From Subsaximicrobium wynnwilliamsii (GTDB lineage: Bacteria; Bacteroidota; Bacteroidia; Flavobacteriales; Flavobacteriaceae), in NCBI RefSeq assembly GCF_007997225.1, contig NZ_VORM01000021.1:16890-80889 (forward strand): a stretch of 64,000 nt of DNA. The letters are read 5' to 3'. The notes under the pieces are model-generated. The model saw nothing but the letters and a program-made list of their open reading frames with translations. It did not search any database and was not told the DNA's origin. The stretch's first letter is position 1, and each line of letters begins with the position of its first letter. The position numbers were made by a program, and so were the translations under genes. This document shows positions 45,101 through 53,406 of the stretch, piece after piece.

Positions 45101-45159
45101 TGGATTTTAAACAGGACGATGGGTTTTCGGTGGTTCTTCATTTGCCTTTTAGCATGTAA
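42127..45159 (+). CDS. Two-component propeller / Y_Y_Y histidine kinase
   Basis: 1010 residues. Signal peptide (MSLFRKIVPVACFYFAFLNA) from a TTG codon; no in-frame ATG gives a better start. Residues ~30-660 form two periplasmic seven-bladed propellers (repeated W-x-G-T/W-I-G-T strands such as FIWMGTALGLLRYD, LWVGTYGGGLNHI and LWISTYNGLSHF), then a Y_Y_Y domain to ~780. One membrane helix (WWFILLVLLTVIGLMYAVF) precedes a NarX-type kinase: SDLHDDVGSLLSGLAMQ with the phospho-histidine, and an HATPase with NILRHSNATEVHI and LGLDNMRMR. Binds an external ligand, often a polysaccharide fragment in relatives. Pairs with the regulator at 45232. Confidence 0.93.
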   Translation: MSLFRKIVPVACFYFAFLNALIAQNPSQIDVFTTEQGLPYRDIKSITQDKNEFIWMGTALGLLRYDGYNIKTYNSNKSNSLFIEEEYIMAGLDFDDATNDLWYIANGELFTLNPLTDKSIAYDKTHNIMGSVLFLLKNKDGSFWIISDDFKTAKKGKAKQYLQKFNGDRFEIKHAILRGKVDYIRLISDYRGHILWSTPNGSLKFDPDGNLEANFDLSSFKWLGTDLKFNVSFYDSCNNHYFFPQQERGIYIFDEDNLTHKRILDKPIQFYNAIEDYQKHVWFAGLDELYRMSPEGEFTDYTAQLKARFEYSIIRDLFIDANKLLWVATDNGSFKIRIGDELFKPLFKSNTEGWGNTMRGIFEDKNGTIFAKCENSNTLLYKTLNGEVDTLQIQLDKVDLEAMQHTANFFVVDNKKEHVFTLGETLMKINLKDGSVKSYDEFRNYVTFKGQNPLIKLRDGKLLFGQSLSQLVLFDIENETSTLLFKDSEIEDDISNFMYFEESKTDSLIWIGTQNDGLLKVHLNGRLEKQFTIKTTPNISRNCIRALEEDTDGSLWVGTYGGGLNHISADGNTVKTFTKSQQLPNNNVVGLLSDHANGLWISTYNGLSHFDKTTEIFQNYYTEDGLTHFEFNYASFFKDSRGNFYFGGMNGLNRFEPKEIVRESNPPKLSLLSASGYNNQNKSSFIADYNKTKFSALELSPYDQYFEIKWTMTSYFQNQKNTFSTKLEGLEDRWFYQGNSASIRYNQLPAGNYTLKIKGKDSRGIDSASVLSIPITVRQIFYKEWWFILLVLLTVIGLMYAVFRYRLQQVLAMERLRTKISSDLHDDVGSLLSGLAMQTELMEINANQADKFKLQKIAEISRNAVSRLRDLVWSIDSRRETVGDLIERMQELAEEVLLPAQISFQIDSTSVKNPSRKLLAQTKQHLFLIYKEAITNILRHSNATEVHIKFVNYTNSCDLVILDNGCKKETYKSTGLGLDNMRMRAESIKGCVDFKQDDGFSVVLHLPFSM

Positions 45160-45160
45160 T

Positions 45161-45178
45161 ACCACATCATGATGTGGT
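45161..45178. promoter_or_regulatory. Perfect 18-bp palindrome between kinase and regulator genes
   Basis: ACCACATCATGATGTGGT directly after the kinase stop codon, without a following T run, so less like a terminator than a protein-binding site. Shares CACAT/ATGTG with the palindrome at 42045-42062. Confidence 0.45.
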
Positions 45179-45231
45179 TGCAGAATTGAGTAATTGTTAT
45201 AAATTTACAATTCAAGCGCAACTATAAAAAC

Positions 45232-45864
45232 ATGAACACCATCAAGCTTGCCATAATAGAAGATGATACTTTGGTTCAAGAAAGCCTTAAGGAGTTTTTT
45301 GAAGCCCAGCCCAATGTGGAATTTTTGCAGGTAGCTCCTTCGGTGGAAGACTTTCTCAAAACCTTTGACGCGTTTGAAAAACTGCCAGAAGTATTGCTTT
45401 TGGACATCAATTTATTGGGCATGTCTGGAATTGACGGGATACCGTTGATTATGGAGCAGCTGCCAAAGTTGGACATCATCATGCTCACAACCTTCGAGGA
45501 TAACGACAGTATTTTCAAAGCCTTATGTGCCGGCGCTTGTTCCTATTTGTCTAAAAAAACACCCTTGAAAAAAATATTGGAAGCGGTTGAGGTGGTTTAT
45601 GATGGCGGGTCTTACATGTCGCCTTCCATCGCCAGAAAAATTGTTAACCATTATGCCCCTCAACGTACCAAATTAAAGGTCTTGACCAAGAGGCAGCAAG
45701 ATATTGTGTGCGGTATTGTGGATGGTAAGAGCTACAAAATGATTGCCGATGATCTTTGTGTGTCACTTGACACGGTAAGAAGTCATATCAAGAATATCTA
45801 CAAAGCGCTCGAGATTAATTCTAAGGCCGAATTGATCAGGAAATCCTATGATAATGAAATTTAA
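45232..45864 (+). CDS. NarL/FixJ-type response regulator
   Basis: 210 residues. Receiver domain (KLAIIEDDTLVQESL, phospho-acceptor in VLLLDINLLGMSGID, switch lysine in YLSKKTPLKK) and a LuxR-type helix-turn-helix (VLTKRQQDIVCGIVDGKSYK, DTVRSHIKNIYKAL). Encoded 72 bp after the propeller kinase and the obvious phosphotransfer partner of its NarX-like kinase domain. A transcription activator in the cytoplasm. Confidence 0.93.
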   Translation: MNTIKLAIIEDDTLVQESLKEFFEAQPNVEFLQVAPSVEDFLKTFDAFEKLPEVLLLDINLLGMSGIDGIPLIMEQLPKLDIIMLTTFEDNDSIFKALCAGACSYLSKKTPLKKILEAVEVVYDGGSYMSPSIARKIVNHYAPQRTKLKVLTKRQQDIVCGIVDGKSYKMIADDLCVSLDTVRSHIKNIYKALEINSKAELIRKSYDNEI

Positions 45865-45923
45865 TGACCGCCAAGTGTCGCTTTAAGACGAGTACTATTC
45901 GGCTAAAAAGTGGACTCAACAAT

Positions 45924-46391
45924 CTAACAGCAGCCACTTCCAGGCTCACAACTTGAGGCAGATTGCAAGGTAGATAGCCTTGTTTTGGGTTTTTCTTCAG
46001 GGATCCCACAGTTGTCTTTTGCCAAACAATCGGTTTGTTTGCTGGTCAATAGAAAGGTAGTGCCATCAAAATCCAATCCGAATTTCCCAATGGTCTCCGC
46101 CTGATATTCCACTTCAATTTCTAAATCTTCGAGATCCAGTAGTTGCTCAGATAGTGTTATGATGTCAACTAGTTTTTCTGGATGCAAGCGATGGTCATAA
46201 TCATTCGCATTCCACAGCTGAAAATTCACACGGTCTTCATGGCGTTTTGTCCCGCCACAGTCTATAAAGGTTTTCGAGACTTTTCCAATCTCGGTCACGT
46301 GAAAATGATTGGGTACCAAGCTACCGTTTGGCAATTGAAAGGAAATATGCTCTAAGTTGTTTAATGCGGTCTTGATTTCTGAAAGTTTCAT
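45924..46391 (-). CDS. DUF6428 family protein
   Basis: 155 residues. The central part (LPNGSLVPNHFHVTEIGKVS, CGGTKRHEDRVNFQLW, HRLHPEKLVDIITLSE) is the DUF6428 domain. The C-terminus is rich in cysteine (DCLAKDNCGIP and a final GSGCC), which suggests soft-metal or metalloid binding. It is encoded 36 bp after an ArsR-type repressor on the same strand, the common setting of this family in arsenic-response operons. Confidence 0.8.
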   Translation of the reverse strand: MKLSEIKTALNNLEHISFQLPNGSLVPNHFHVTEIGKVSKTFIDCGGTKRHEDRVNFQLWNANDYDHRLHPEKLVDIITLSEQLLDLEDLEIEVEYQAETIGKFGLDFDGTTFLLTSKQTDCLAKDNCGIPEEKPKTRLSTLQSASSCEPGSGCC

Positions 46392-46427
46392 ATTTAAAAT
46401 GGTTTAAAGATGTTTGGTTTGAAATAG

Positions 46428-46757
46428 TTAACAGCAACTGTCTTCGCTGAGGTCTTGATCTAAAAATTGAGTCATTACTTTTTTCATCTTCGTCCAATTT
46501 TCGCGATGAATGCAATAACAAACACTGGTGCCCTCTATCGTGCCTTTGATGAGTCCCATTTGCTTCAATTCTCTTAGATGTTGGGAGATGGTTGCTTGCG
46601 CAAGTCCGATTTCACTAACAAAATCGCCGCAAATACAAGAGTCTATTTTGAAAAGTTGCTCGAGTATGGCAACCCGCGCCGGATGACCAATCACTTTGGC
46701 AAATACAGATATCTCGTTTTGAGTGTCACTAAAAATGGCAGTTTTGGTAAGCCCCAT
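46428..46757 (-). CDS. arsR: ArsR-family metalloregulator
   Basis: 109 residues, winged-helix. AKVIGHPARVAILEQLFKID, CICGDFVSEIGLAQATISQH with the CxC-type metal site adjoining the recognition helix (ATISQHLRELKQMGL), then a wing with GTSVCYCI and an extra DSCC at the C-terminus. These cysteines fit thiophilic metalloid sensing, such as As(III) or Sb(III), which would lift repression of itself and the DUF6428 gene. The transport or reductase genes usually present are not here. Confidence 0.9.
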   Translation of the reverse strand: MGLTKTAIFSDTQNEISVFAKVIGHPARVAILEQLFKIDSCICGDFVSEIGLAQATISQHLRELKQMGLIKGTIEGTSVCYCIHRENWTKMKKVMTQFLDQDLSEDSCC

Positions 46758-46999
46758 GTCGTTGGATTTATTTATTGCAATATTACGATTAATATCTTAA
46801 AGCCGATTAATTTTCATACTGTTATTTTAATTTTTTCTAATGCGTAACCTGGATTTGATTTTAAAATACCTGTGGCATGTAATGTCTTATAAGTAAGAGA
46901 CCTCGTTTTGAGGGCGCTGAGGTATGTTTTTTATCCGTTCATGGAGACTGAACATCGCAATTAATGGTATATTTAACCCTTATCAAAAATTGCCTTAAA
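46758..46999. other. Divergent intergenic region between arsR and the M28 peptidase gene
   Basis: 242 bp without a gene. Near 46776-46800 ATTGCAATATTACGATTAATAT has the AT-rich partial dyad expected of an ArsR operator, just upstream of arsR; this is only suggestive. No promoter box was identified for the peptidase. Confidence 0.35.
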
Positions 47000-48403
47000 A
47001 TGAAACAACTGCTTTACACCGCGCTACTCTTATTTGGTCTTACGACTTTTGCCCAAACCGATGCCGACAACCTCAAAAAAATCTATACTACCTCCTTGAC
47101 CAATGGCATGAGTTATGAATGGCTGGACCATTTATCAAATCAAATTGGCGGTCGCCTCTCTGGCTCTTTAAATGCTGAGAGAGCGGTGGCGTACACCAAA
47201 GAAGAATTAGAAAAATTAGGTCTCGATAAGGTCTGGCTGCAACCTGTGATGGTGCCTAGATGGGTAAGAGGAGCGCCAGAATTCGCCTATATCGAAACCT
47301 CCCCTGGAGTAACCACTAACCTAAATATTTGCGCGCTTGGTGGATCTGTTGCCACGCCATTAGGAGGTGTCAAGGCTTCTGTGGTCGAGGTAATGGGCAT
47401 TGAGGAACTGGCAGCCTTAGGCAAGGATAAAATAAGTGGAAACATTGTGTTTTTCAATAGACCCATGCAAGCCGATTTAATCCAAACCTTTGAAGCTTAC
47501 GGCGGTTGCGTGGACCAGCGTTATGCCGGTGCCATGGAAGCTGCAAAATATGGTGCCGTTGGTGTTATTGTGCGTTCCATGAATTTGCGAATGGATGATT
47601 TTCCGCATACCGGTGCCATGAGTTATGGCGATTTGCCAAACAATCAACGCATTCCTTCCGCAGCAATCAGTACCAATGATGCCGAGTTATTAAGCGGAAT
47701 GATGGCGTTGAATAAAAACACCAAATTGTTTTTCAGTCAGAATTGCACACAACTGGCAGATGTGGAATCCTATAATGTGATTGGCGAAGTTACCGGAAGC
47801 GAATTTCCCAACGAGATCATTGTCGTTGGTGGGCATTTGGATTCTTGGGATTTGGGCGACGGGGCGCATGATGATGGCGCCGGCGTGGTGCAGTCCATGG
47901 ATGTCTTGCGCTTGCTCAAGGAAAGTGGCATCACACCAAAACGCAGCATTCGTGCCGTACTTTTCATGAATGAGGAAAACGGATTACGAGGTGGAAAAAA
48001 ATATGCAGAGGTGGCCAAAACTAAAAACGAAAAGCACATTTTTGCTTTGGAAAGTGATTCTGGTGGCTTTACCCCAAGAGGTTTTAGTTTTGACTGTAGC
48101 GATGCCATGATGGTTAAGATTGAGAGTTGGATCCCTTTGTTTAAACCGTATTTGATTCACTATTTTGAAAAAGGCGGAAGTGGCGCAGATATTGGCCCGC
48201 TCAAGGATGATAACATCGTTTTGGCAGGATTGCGACCCGATTCTCAACGTTATTTTGATTACCACCATGCCGCCAATGATACTTTTGAAGCGGTCAATAA
48301 ACGCGAATTGGAGTTGGGTGCGGCCTCAATGGCAGCTTTGGTATATCTCATCGATAAATATGGTACTGAAACTATAAGCAGCGAAACAAAGCTGAAGAAC
48401 TAA
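47000..48403 (+). CDS. Secreted M28 zinc carboxy/aminopeptidase
   Basis: 467 residues from the ATG at 47000, which gives the signal peptide MKQLLYTALLLFGLTTFAQ; the frame from 46964 adds an unlikely extension. A PA-type insert (residues ~130-260) is followed by the M28 catalytic domain with all ligands: GGHLDSWDLGDGAHDDGAG, FMNEENGLRG (general base Glu), ALESDSGG and DYHHAANDTF. It resembles plasma glutamate carboxypeptidase-type M28B enzymes, which cut dipeptides or N-terminal residues. Likely periplasmic. Confidence 0.93.
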   Translation: MKQLLYTALLLFGLTTFAQTDADNLKKIYTTSLTNGMSYEWLDHLSNQIGGRLSGSLNAERAVAYTKEELEKLGLDKVWLQPVMVPRWVRGAPEFAYIETSPGVTTNLNICALGGSVATPLGGVKASVVEVMGIEELAALGKDKISGNIVFFNRPMQADLIQTFEAYGGCVDQRYAGAMEAAKYGAVGVIVRSMNLRMDDFPHTGAMSYGDLPNNQRIPSAAISTNDAELLSGMMALNKNTKLFFSQNCTQLADVESYNVIGEVTGSEFPNEIIVVGGHLDSWDLGDGAHDDGAGVVQSMDVLRLLKESGITPKRSIRAVLFMNEENGLRGGKKYAEVAKTKNEKHIFALESDSGGFTPRGFSFDCSDAMMVKIESWIPLFKPYLIHYFEKGGSGADIGPLKDDNIVLAGLRPDSQRYFDYHHAANDTFEAVNKRELELGAASMAALVYLIDKYGTETISSETKLKN

Positions 48404-48427
48404 ACCTGCGAAAAAACGTTCGCGTAA

Positions 48428-49412
48428 CTGTTGGTGGAAAACACCAACAGTGGCGGGCAGTAGATCGCGAAACCTACTCATGCCATAAGTCTTCATGTAG
48501 CAGCCAGAAAAGCTCCAATTTGATTTGAAATCGAATGCCTTTGTTGGTGTTTTCCACCAACAAAGGGTTGATTCCTGAAATTATGATTTTTTAGCACTTT
48601 GGTTTCTGAAGATTCTGTCTCGGCAGGTTTGGTTGGAGGCTTGGGAGATGGTATGGACATTCGGGTAGCTGTTGGTGGAAAACACCAACAGTGGCGGGCA
48701 TTGGATTTCAAAACATTCTGCTTCCGATAGCCTCAACACACAGCCAGAAAAGCTAAGCTTTGATTTGAAACGGAATGCCTTTGTTGGTGTTTTCCAGCAA
48801 CAAAGGGTTGTTTCCTGAAATTATGATTTTTTAGCACTTTGGTTTCTGAAGATTCTGTCTCGGCAGGTTTGGTTGGAGGCTTGGGAGATGGTATGGACAT
48901 TCGGGTAGCTGTTGGTGGAAAACACCAACAGTGGCGGGCATTGGATTTCAAAACATTCTGCTTCCGATAGCCTCAACACACAGTCAGAAAAGCTAAGCTT
49001 TGATTTGAAAGCGAATGCCTTTGTTGGTGTTTTCCACCAACAAAGGGTTGTTTCCTGAAATTATGATTTTTTAGCACTTTGGTTTCTGAAGTTTCGGGCG
49101 CGGCGGGTTTCGTTGAAGGCCAGGGAGACGCTATGGACATTCGGGTAGCTGTTGGTGGAAAACACCAACAGTGGCGGGCATTGGCTTTCAGAACATTCTG
49201 CTTCCGATAGTCTCAACACACAGCCAGAAAAGCTAAGCTTTGATTTGAAAGCGAATGCCTTTGTTGGTGTTTTCCAGCAACAAAGGGTTGATTCCTGAAA
49301 ATTCTGATTTTTTAGCACTTTGGTTTCCGAAGATTCTGTCTCGGCAGATTTGGTTGGAGGCTTGGGAGATGGTTTGGACATTCGGGTAGCTGTTGGTGGA
49401 AAACACCAACAG
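48428..49412. repeat. Tandem array of a ~240-bp unit with two opposed hairpins
   Basis: Hairpin A (9-bp arms CTGTTGGTG around GAAAA) occurs at 48428, 48669, 48909, 49149 and 49390, i.e. every 240-241 bp. Hairpin B (12-bp arms CCTTTGTTGGTG around TTTTC) occurs at 48538, 48778, 49018 and 49258. The 19-bp core of B is the exact reverse complement of that of A. Copies 2 and 4 of B carry one arm mismatch (CCAGCAAC). The sequence between hairpins is also conserved. Each unit contains a minus-strand frame (MKSNARHCWCFPPTATRMS..), which I take as a by-product of the repeat. Confidence 0.95.
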
Positions 49413-49519
49413 TGGCGGGCATTCCTCTGTCGAATTACTTTTTTAATAAAACACTCATACCAAATGTCATCTATGCCACAGCGCACAAATTTTGGTACGG
49501 TTTCTGCACATTCAATGTC

Positions 49520-50635
49520 ATGAAATGGAATATAAAACTGCTCCTAATCTTATTTGTATTTGCTTCCTGCACACAAGTCCAAAAATTGTCTGATGCCATT
49601 ACCAATCCTTCCGCTAGGGATCTTTTTGAAAGGGATTTGAAACCTGAGGATAGTCTTTATCGGCACTATGAAATAACCTATTCTGAAGCAAAACAGAATG
49701 CTTTAAGATTAGATTTGCCTTCCGCAGTAAGTACTAAAACAGATAGCGCATCAATTAAGATACTGGCTTACACACTTGAGTTAAAAAGAGGCGAACGTTT
49801 TAAAGTATTTACCAAAAATGAAGCAGATAGTTTGCAACTACTAATAGACGTGTATGCTTTTGAAAATGATTCGGTTGTGTCAAAAAAGCCGCTTTTTTCT
49901 AATATGCCAAATGAAAATGCACTGGAATTCGAAGTCATCAAAAATGGAAGGTATAAACTTGTAATAGTATCGCGAATACAAAAAATGCGTGATTATGTAA
50001 TGATAATTTTTACGGAACCCACTTATCTTTTTCCTGTTAGTGGAAAAGAAAATAGCGCCATTCAAAGTTTTTGGGGCGCATCTCGAAGTGGCGGTGCAAG
50101 GTCACATGAAGGTGTGGATATCTTTGCTGAAAGAGGTACTGCTGTTATTGCTGCCAGCGATGGGTATGTATCTAGCGTTGGAAATCGCGGACTTGGCGGC
50201 GAACAGGTTTGGTTGCGTGACCGGCGCTTTGGCCAATCGCAATATTATGCGCACTTAGATAGTATTGCAGTAAAAAGTGGTGCCAAAGTGAGACTTGGCG
50301 ATACACTAGGCTTCGTAGGTAATACGGGCAATGCTAGAACAACAAGTCCACATTTGCATTATGGGATTTATACGTTTGCGGGCGCCATCGATCCGCTTCC
50401 CTTCATAGCTCGTAAAACAATTCCAGAAAATGACTTTCAGCAACTGCCTCAAATTGGCAGTACTAAATTACGCGTCAACGAGCTGCGCACTGGCGCTGGT
50501 GTTAAGAACGAAAAGATTACAGATTTGAAAGGCGAAAAACCATTAGTCATTTTGGCGCAAACCGGGCAATGGTATCACGCGAGAGTCAATGATAGTCTAG
50601 AGGGATTTATTCATGAATCGCTTGTAAAATTTTGA
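49520..50635 (+). CDS. M23 peptidase lipoprotein with a C-terminal SH3-like domain
   Basis: 371 residues. Lipoprotein signal (MKWNIKLLLILFVFASC) from the ATG at 49520; the longer frame from 49412 would begin inside the repeat array. An N-terminal beta domain is followed by the LytM domain with all zinc and catalytic residues: HEGVDIFA, YYAHLD and SPHLHYGIY. Residues ~305-371 form a bacterial SH3-like domain (LRVNELRTGAGV). It should cleave peptidoglycan cross-links in the periplasm or outside the cell. Confidence 0.92.
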   Translation: MKWNIKLLLILFVFASCTQVQKLSDAITNPSARDLFERDLKPEDSLYRHYEITYSEAKQNALRLDLPSAVSTKTDSASIKILAYTLELKRGERFKVFTKNEADSLQLLIDVYAFENDSVVSKKPLFSNMPNENALEFEVIKNGRYKLVIVSRIQKMRDYVMIIFTEPTYLFPVSGKENSAIQSFWGASRSGGARSHEGVDIFAERGTAVIAASDGYVSSVGNRGLGGEQVWLRDRRFGQSQYYAHLDSIAVKSGAKVRLGDTLGFVGNTGNARTTSPHLHYGIYTFAGAIDPLPFIARKTIPENDFQQLPQIGSTKLRVNELRTGAGVKNEKITDLKGEKPLVILAQTGQWYHARVNDSLEGFIHESLVKF

Positions 50636-50638
50636 GGA

Positions 50639-50791
50639 TTACTCTTCAGGTTTTACGGCGTTATTTTCGTTTTCTTTGTCCTCTTTTTCTTTTGCTTCCT
50701 TTCTAGCGAGTTGCTCTTCATTAAAATGAACACCATCGCCATGCATATCTGCAGGTTTGCGTTGGGTCCAGAACTTTCCTTTGGTTGCCAT
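50639..50791 (-). CDS. Small conserved-looking acidic protein, 50 residues
   Basis: Starts MATKGKFWTQRKPADMHGDG and VHFNEEQLARKEAKEKEDKE, with a charged tail ending in KPEE. Its stop lies 3 bp from the stop of the M23 gene (convergent). Codon use and composition look like a real soluble protein: no low-complexity DNA behind it. Function unknown. Confidence 0.6.
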   Translation of the reverse strand: MATKGKFWTQRKPADMHGDGVHFNEEQLARKEAKEKEDKENENNAVKPEE

Positions 50792-51133
50792 AGTTTTATA
50801 TTTTTAAGTAAAATACGAATAACACAGGCAAATTATGTTAAAATAGACCTAATGACGTATTTAAGAACGGTTCTAATTAAAAGTAATAAATGCATAGCCG
50901 CTTTGCGTCCTAATAGATATTCTAAACTTAAAAACGCAAAAATTTTTTGTTTCTCCCATCAGCCGCGGCTGAAGTAAAAATTTTAGAATCATTCTAAATT
51001 TTGAGAATATGAACACTCTTTAGTCCCGATAGCTATCGGGAGGGGTAAAGACATATTCGCTATGGGATATTAAAATTGACTTTTAGTACTGTTTGCGGAT
51101 ATACGTAAAGTAATAAAACAAAATCAAGGTCGA
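50792..51133. other. Non-coding region with three different palindromes
   Basis: No gene. CAGCCGCGGCTG (50960-50971), TTTAGAATCATTCTAAA (50982-50998) and the recurrent TCCCGATAGCTATCGGGA (51024-51041) follow each other within 82 bp, upstream of nothing on the plus strand and downstream of the response regulator on the minus strand. Confidence 0.6.
51024..51041. repeat. 18-bp palindrome TCCCGATAGCTATCGGGA (copy 2)
   Basis: Exact copy, the only one of the four not in a CTTCAT-type array. Confidence 0.9.
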
Positions 51134-51529
51134 CTACCTAAAGTCGGCTGTGATTTTTTCCAATTTCGCCTTGGATAAGGGTTTGATGATAAAATCGGTC
51201 ACTGTTTCGTAGGTTTTGGCTTTTTCCAGATCTACAGGATCAATGGAAGAGCTTACAATGTAAAGTGCGATTTGCTTGGTGGTTTTCATTTTGATAAATT
51301 CATCAAGAAACTGCCAACCGTCCATAATTGGCATATTGAGATCCAACAGAATGATATCTGGGACGTTATCGCCAGATTCTATAATGGGTTTAAGCTTATT
51401 AATGGCTTCTTCGCCATCATTGAATATGGTAAAATTATTGCAGAAATTTGAAACTTTTAATATACGTTTTGCAGCAAAAATGAAGATGGGATCATCATCA
51501 ATGATGCAGGTCAAGTTGATTTTATTCAT
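51134..51529 (-). CDS. Single-domain response regulator (Rcp1-like)
   Basis: About 131 residues from the ATG at 51529 (MNKINLTCIIDDDPIFIFAA). Receiver fold only: acidic pocket IDDDPI, phospho-acceptor in DIILLDLNMPIMDGW, switch lysine in FIIKPLSKAK. No output domain, so it acts by protein contact. Its start overlaps the end of the kinase gene by 8 bp, so the two are translationally coupled. Confidence 0.9.
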   Translation of the reverse strand: MNKINLTCIIDDDPIFIFAAKRILKVSNFCNNFTIFNDGEEAINKLKPIIESGDNVPDIILLDLNMPIMDGWQFLDEFIKMKTTKQIALYIVSSSIDPVDLEKAKTYETVTDFIIKPLSKAKLEKITADFR

Positions 51530-53033
51530 ATCTAAAAAATAGTGAAAATGTAGTGCCTTCATTAACAGTGCTGGTAACTGTGACCTTTGCGCCAATGGCA
51601 TCTATTTGATTCTTGGTAATAAATAAGCCTAGACCCCTAGCGTCGTCATGCTTATGAAAGGTTTTGTAAAGACCGAAGAGCTTATCCTTGTGTAAGTTAA
51701 GGTTAATGCCTAATCCATTGTCTTCAATATCTAACTGAACATGCTCGTCTGTTTTTTGTGCTTTGAGCTTTATCAAGAGCGCTACATTTGGTTGTCTGTA
51801 TTTAATTGCGTTGGTCACAAAATTAAGCAATATGGAATCGAGATAGGCAGGGATCGCCAAAACTTCAATGCTTTTATCAATATCCAGTACTATGACAGCG
51901 TTGGTTTCTAAGATTTTTGCCCTGTTGTTGCTTATTGCTTTTTCTGCAAAATGCAGCAAGTTGAGAGATGCTATGTCATTATTGACTCTTGTATTGATAT
52001 TAGAAATTTCATTGAGATTGAAAATGGTTTCGCTCAAATTATTCACAGCTTCATTGATCAAGGGGAAATAGTCGTTATCTGTGGATTCTGGGATTTCATC
52101 TTGCACCAGATCAAGCAACATCTGCAGATTGCCAGAGTGTGATCTCAAGTTATGCGAAACGATATGTGCAAAATTCAACAAGCGTAGATTCTGACTTTCT
52201 GTGGTGTCTAACAGATTCTTTATATCCTGTTCTGCCTTTTTTATTTTTGAAATATTGGTAAGGTTAGCGATAAAATGCATTGGCACATTGTTATTATCCC
52301 TTAACATGGTAACGTTTACCAAACAGGGCACCAATTTACCGGTTTTGCTGATGTATCGTTTTTCAGCCTCAAAATGATCTCTTGTGCCTTCAATCATTTC
52401 GAGCACTTGGGCAGTTGCAACCTCTTTGTCTTCATGATAGGTAAGATGGGAGAAATTTAAGCCAATCAATTCATTCTCGGTATATTCTAAAAATTGGCAT
52501 AAGCTCTTATTGGCAGATTTGAGCTTGGCATCCAAACCAATAATGGCCATCCCGTTTGGTGAGTGGTGCCAAGTGCTATTGATTTGTTTTTCCTTTAGTA
52601 AAATGTCAGCTATTCTGTTGGTCCTATCTGTAATGTCTTGAAATACGCCATGTACTTTTATGCATTTGTTATTTTCGAAAATGGGATACCCAATGGACCG
52701 AACCCATTTGATGTTGTTCTTTGCAGATTTAAGTTGAAGCTCAACATCGTAATTTTCCCCCAAGTTTACAGCTCTGTCAAAAACTTCCAAAAGACGATTT
52801 CGGTATTTTCCTTCCGGAAAAAAATGAATGGCCTCCTCAAAGTCTGGTTTGTAGTCTGATGAAACTTCATGAATCTTTTTGGTCATGTCGCTCCATTTGA
52901 GATCCATTTCTTGTAGGTTGATTTCCCAAGAGCCCATTGCGATGGAATTTTGGATGGAGCTCAAAAACTTTAGTTCGTCGTTTGCAATGGATGGTTTTTT
53001 AGAGGTCAATACGCGTTTTTCAATATGGTCCAT
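51522..53033 (-). CDS. Cytoplasmic PAS-domain sensor histidine kinase
   Basis: 503 residues, no membrane segment. Two PAS/PAC units (residues ~20-145, with VRSIGYPIFEN and VHGVFQDITDR; and ~155-275, with GMAIIGLDAKLKSANKSLC and FIANLTNISKIKKAEQ). The kinase core has NFAHIVSHNLRSHSGNLQ (phospho-histidine), LLNFVTNAIKYRQP (N-box), DNGLGINL and ARGLGLFI (G-boxes). It probably senses an internal redox, light or small-molecule cue and signals to the coupled single-domain regulator. Confidence 0.92.
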   Translation of the reverse strand: MDHIEKRVLTSKKPSIANDELKFLSSIQNSIAMGSWEINLQEMDLKWSDMTKKIHEVSSDYKPDFEEAIHFFPEGKYRNRLLEVFDRAVNLGENYDVELQLKSAKNNIKWVRSIGYPIFENNKCIKVHGVFQDITDRTNRIADILLKEKQINSTWHHSPNGMAIIGLDAKLKSANKSLCQFLEYTENELIGLNFSHLTYHEDKEVATAQVLEMIEGTRDHFEAEKRYISKTGKLVPCLVNVTMLRDNNNVPMHFIANLTNISKIKKAEQDIKNLLDTTESQNLRLLNFAHIVSHNLRSHSGNLQMLLDLVQDEIPESTDNDYFPLINEAVNNLSETIFNLNEISNINTRVNNDIASLNLLHFAEKAISNNRAKILETNAVIVLDIDKSIEVLAIPAYLDSILLNFVTNAIKYRQPNVALLIKLKAQKTDEHVQLDIEDNGLGINLNLHKDKLFGLYKTFHKHDDARGLGLFITKNQIDAIGAKVTVTSTVNEGTTFSLFFRYE

Positions 53034-53406
53034 TTAATTAGGGATTTAATGGTCTAATTGGTTAGTGCTACTTAAAAAGTCAAGATGTGTTAATATTTTG
53101 TCAATATAATTAAATAAAATCAAATAATTGGCTCCTGATTTTGATTAGCCTCAAATAGAAAAACGCGTTTTAGCCTGAAAAGCGTTTCGTTTAATTTAAA
53201 TCATGGAGATTGTGGTTGATCAATAGGCTTTTAGCCCGTGAATCCTGCAGATGCCTTCCGAAGTAAAAAAAAAAGGATTAAAATTAAAAGGAAAATATTT
53301 GCTGAAAACAGATAATTTATTAGTGTATAAGTGCTTTTTTATACCCTTGCAATTTGAATCTTTCCAGAGGGTTTTATTACCCAACTTTTAAGTGCCACTG
53401 TGCCAA
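53034..53406. other. Non-coding spacer with an interspersed-element remnant
   Basis: No gene found in 373 bp. CCAGAGGGTTTTATTACCCA at 53363-53382 matches the left end of the element at 28065 (CCAGAGGGTTTTACTCCCCA), but the rest is missing. Confidence 0.5.

Noticed and set aside
48428..49412. CRISPR array
   Set aside because: Spacers between the hairpins are conserved rather than unique, the hairpins alternate in orientation, the period is 240 bp and there are no cas genes.
48493..49486. Repeated minus-strand frames of 72-141 codons (MKSNARHCWCFPPTATRMS..)
   Set aside because: They follow the repeat unit exactly, cross hairpins and have no start signals; they are by-products of the array.
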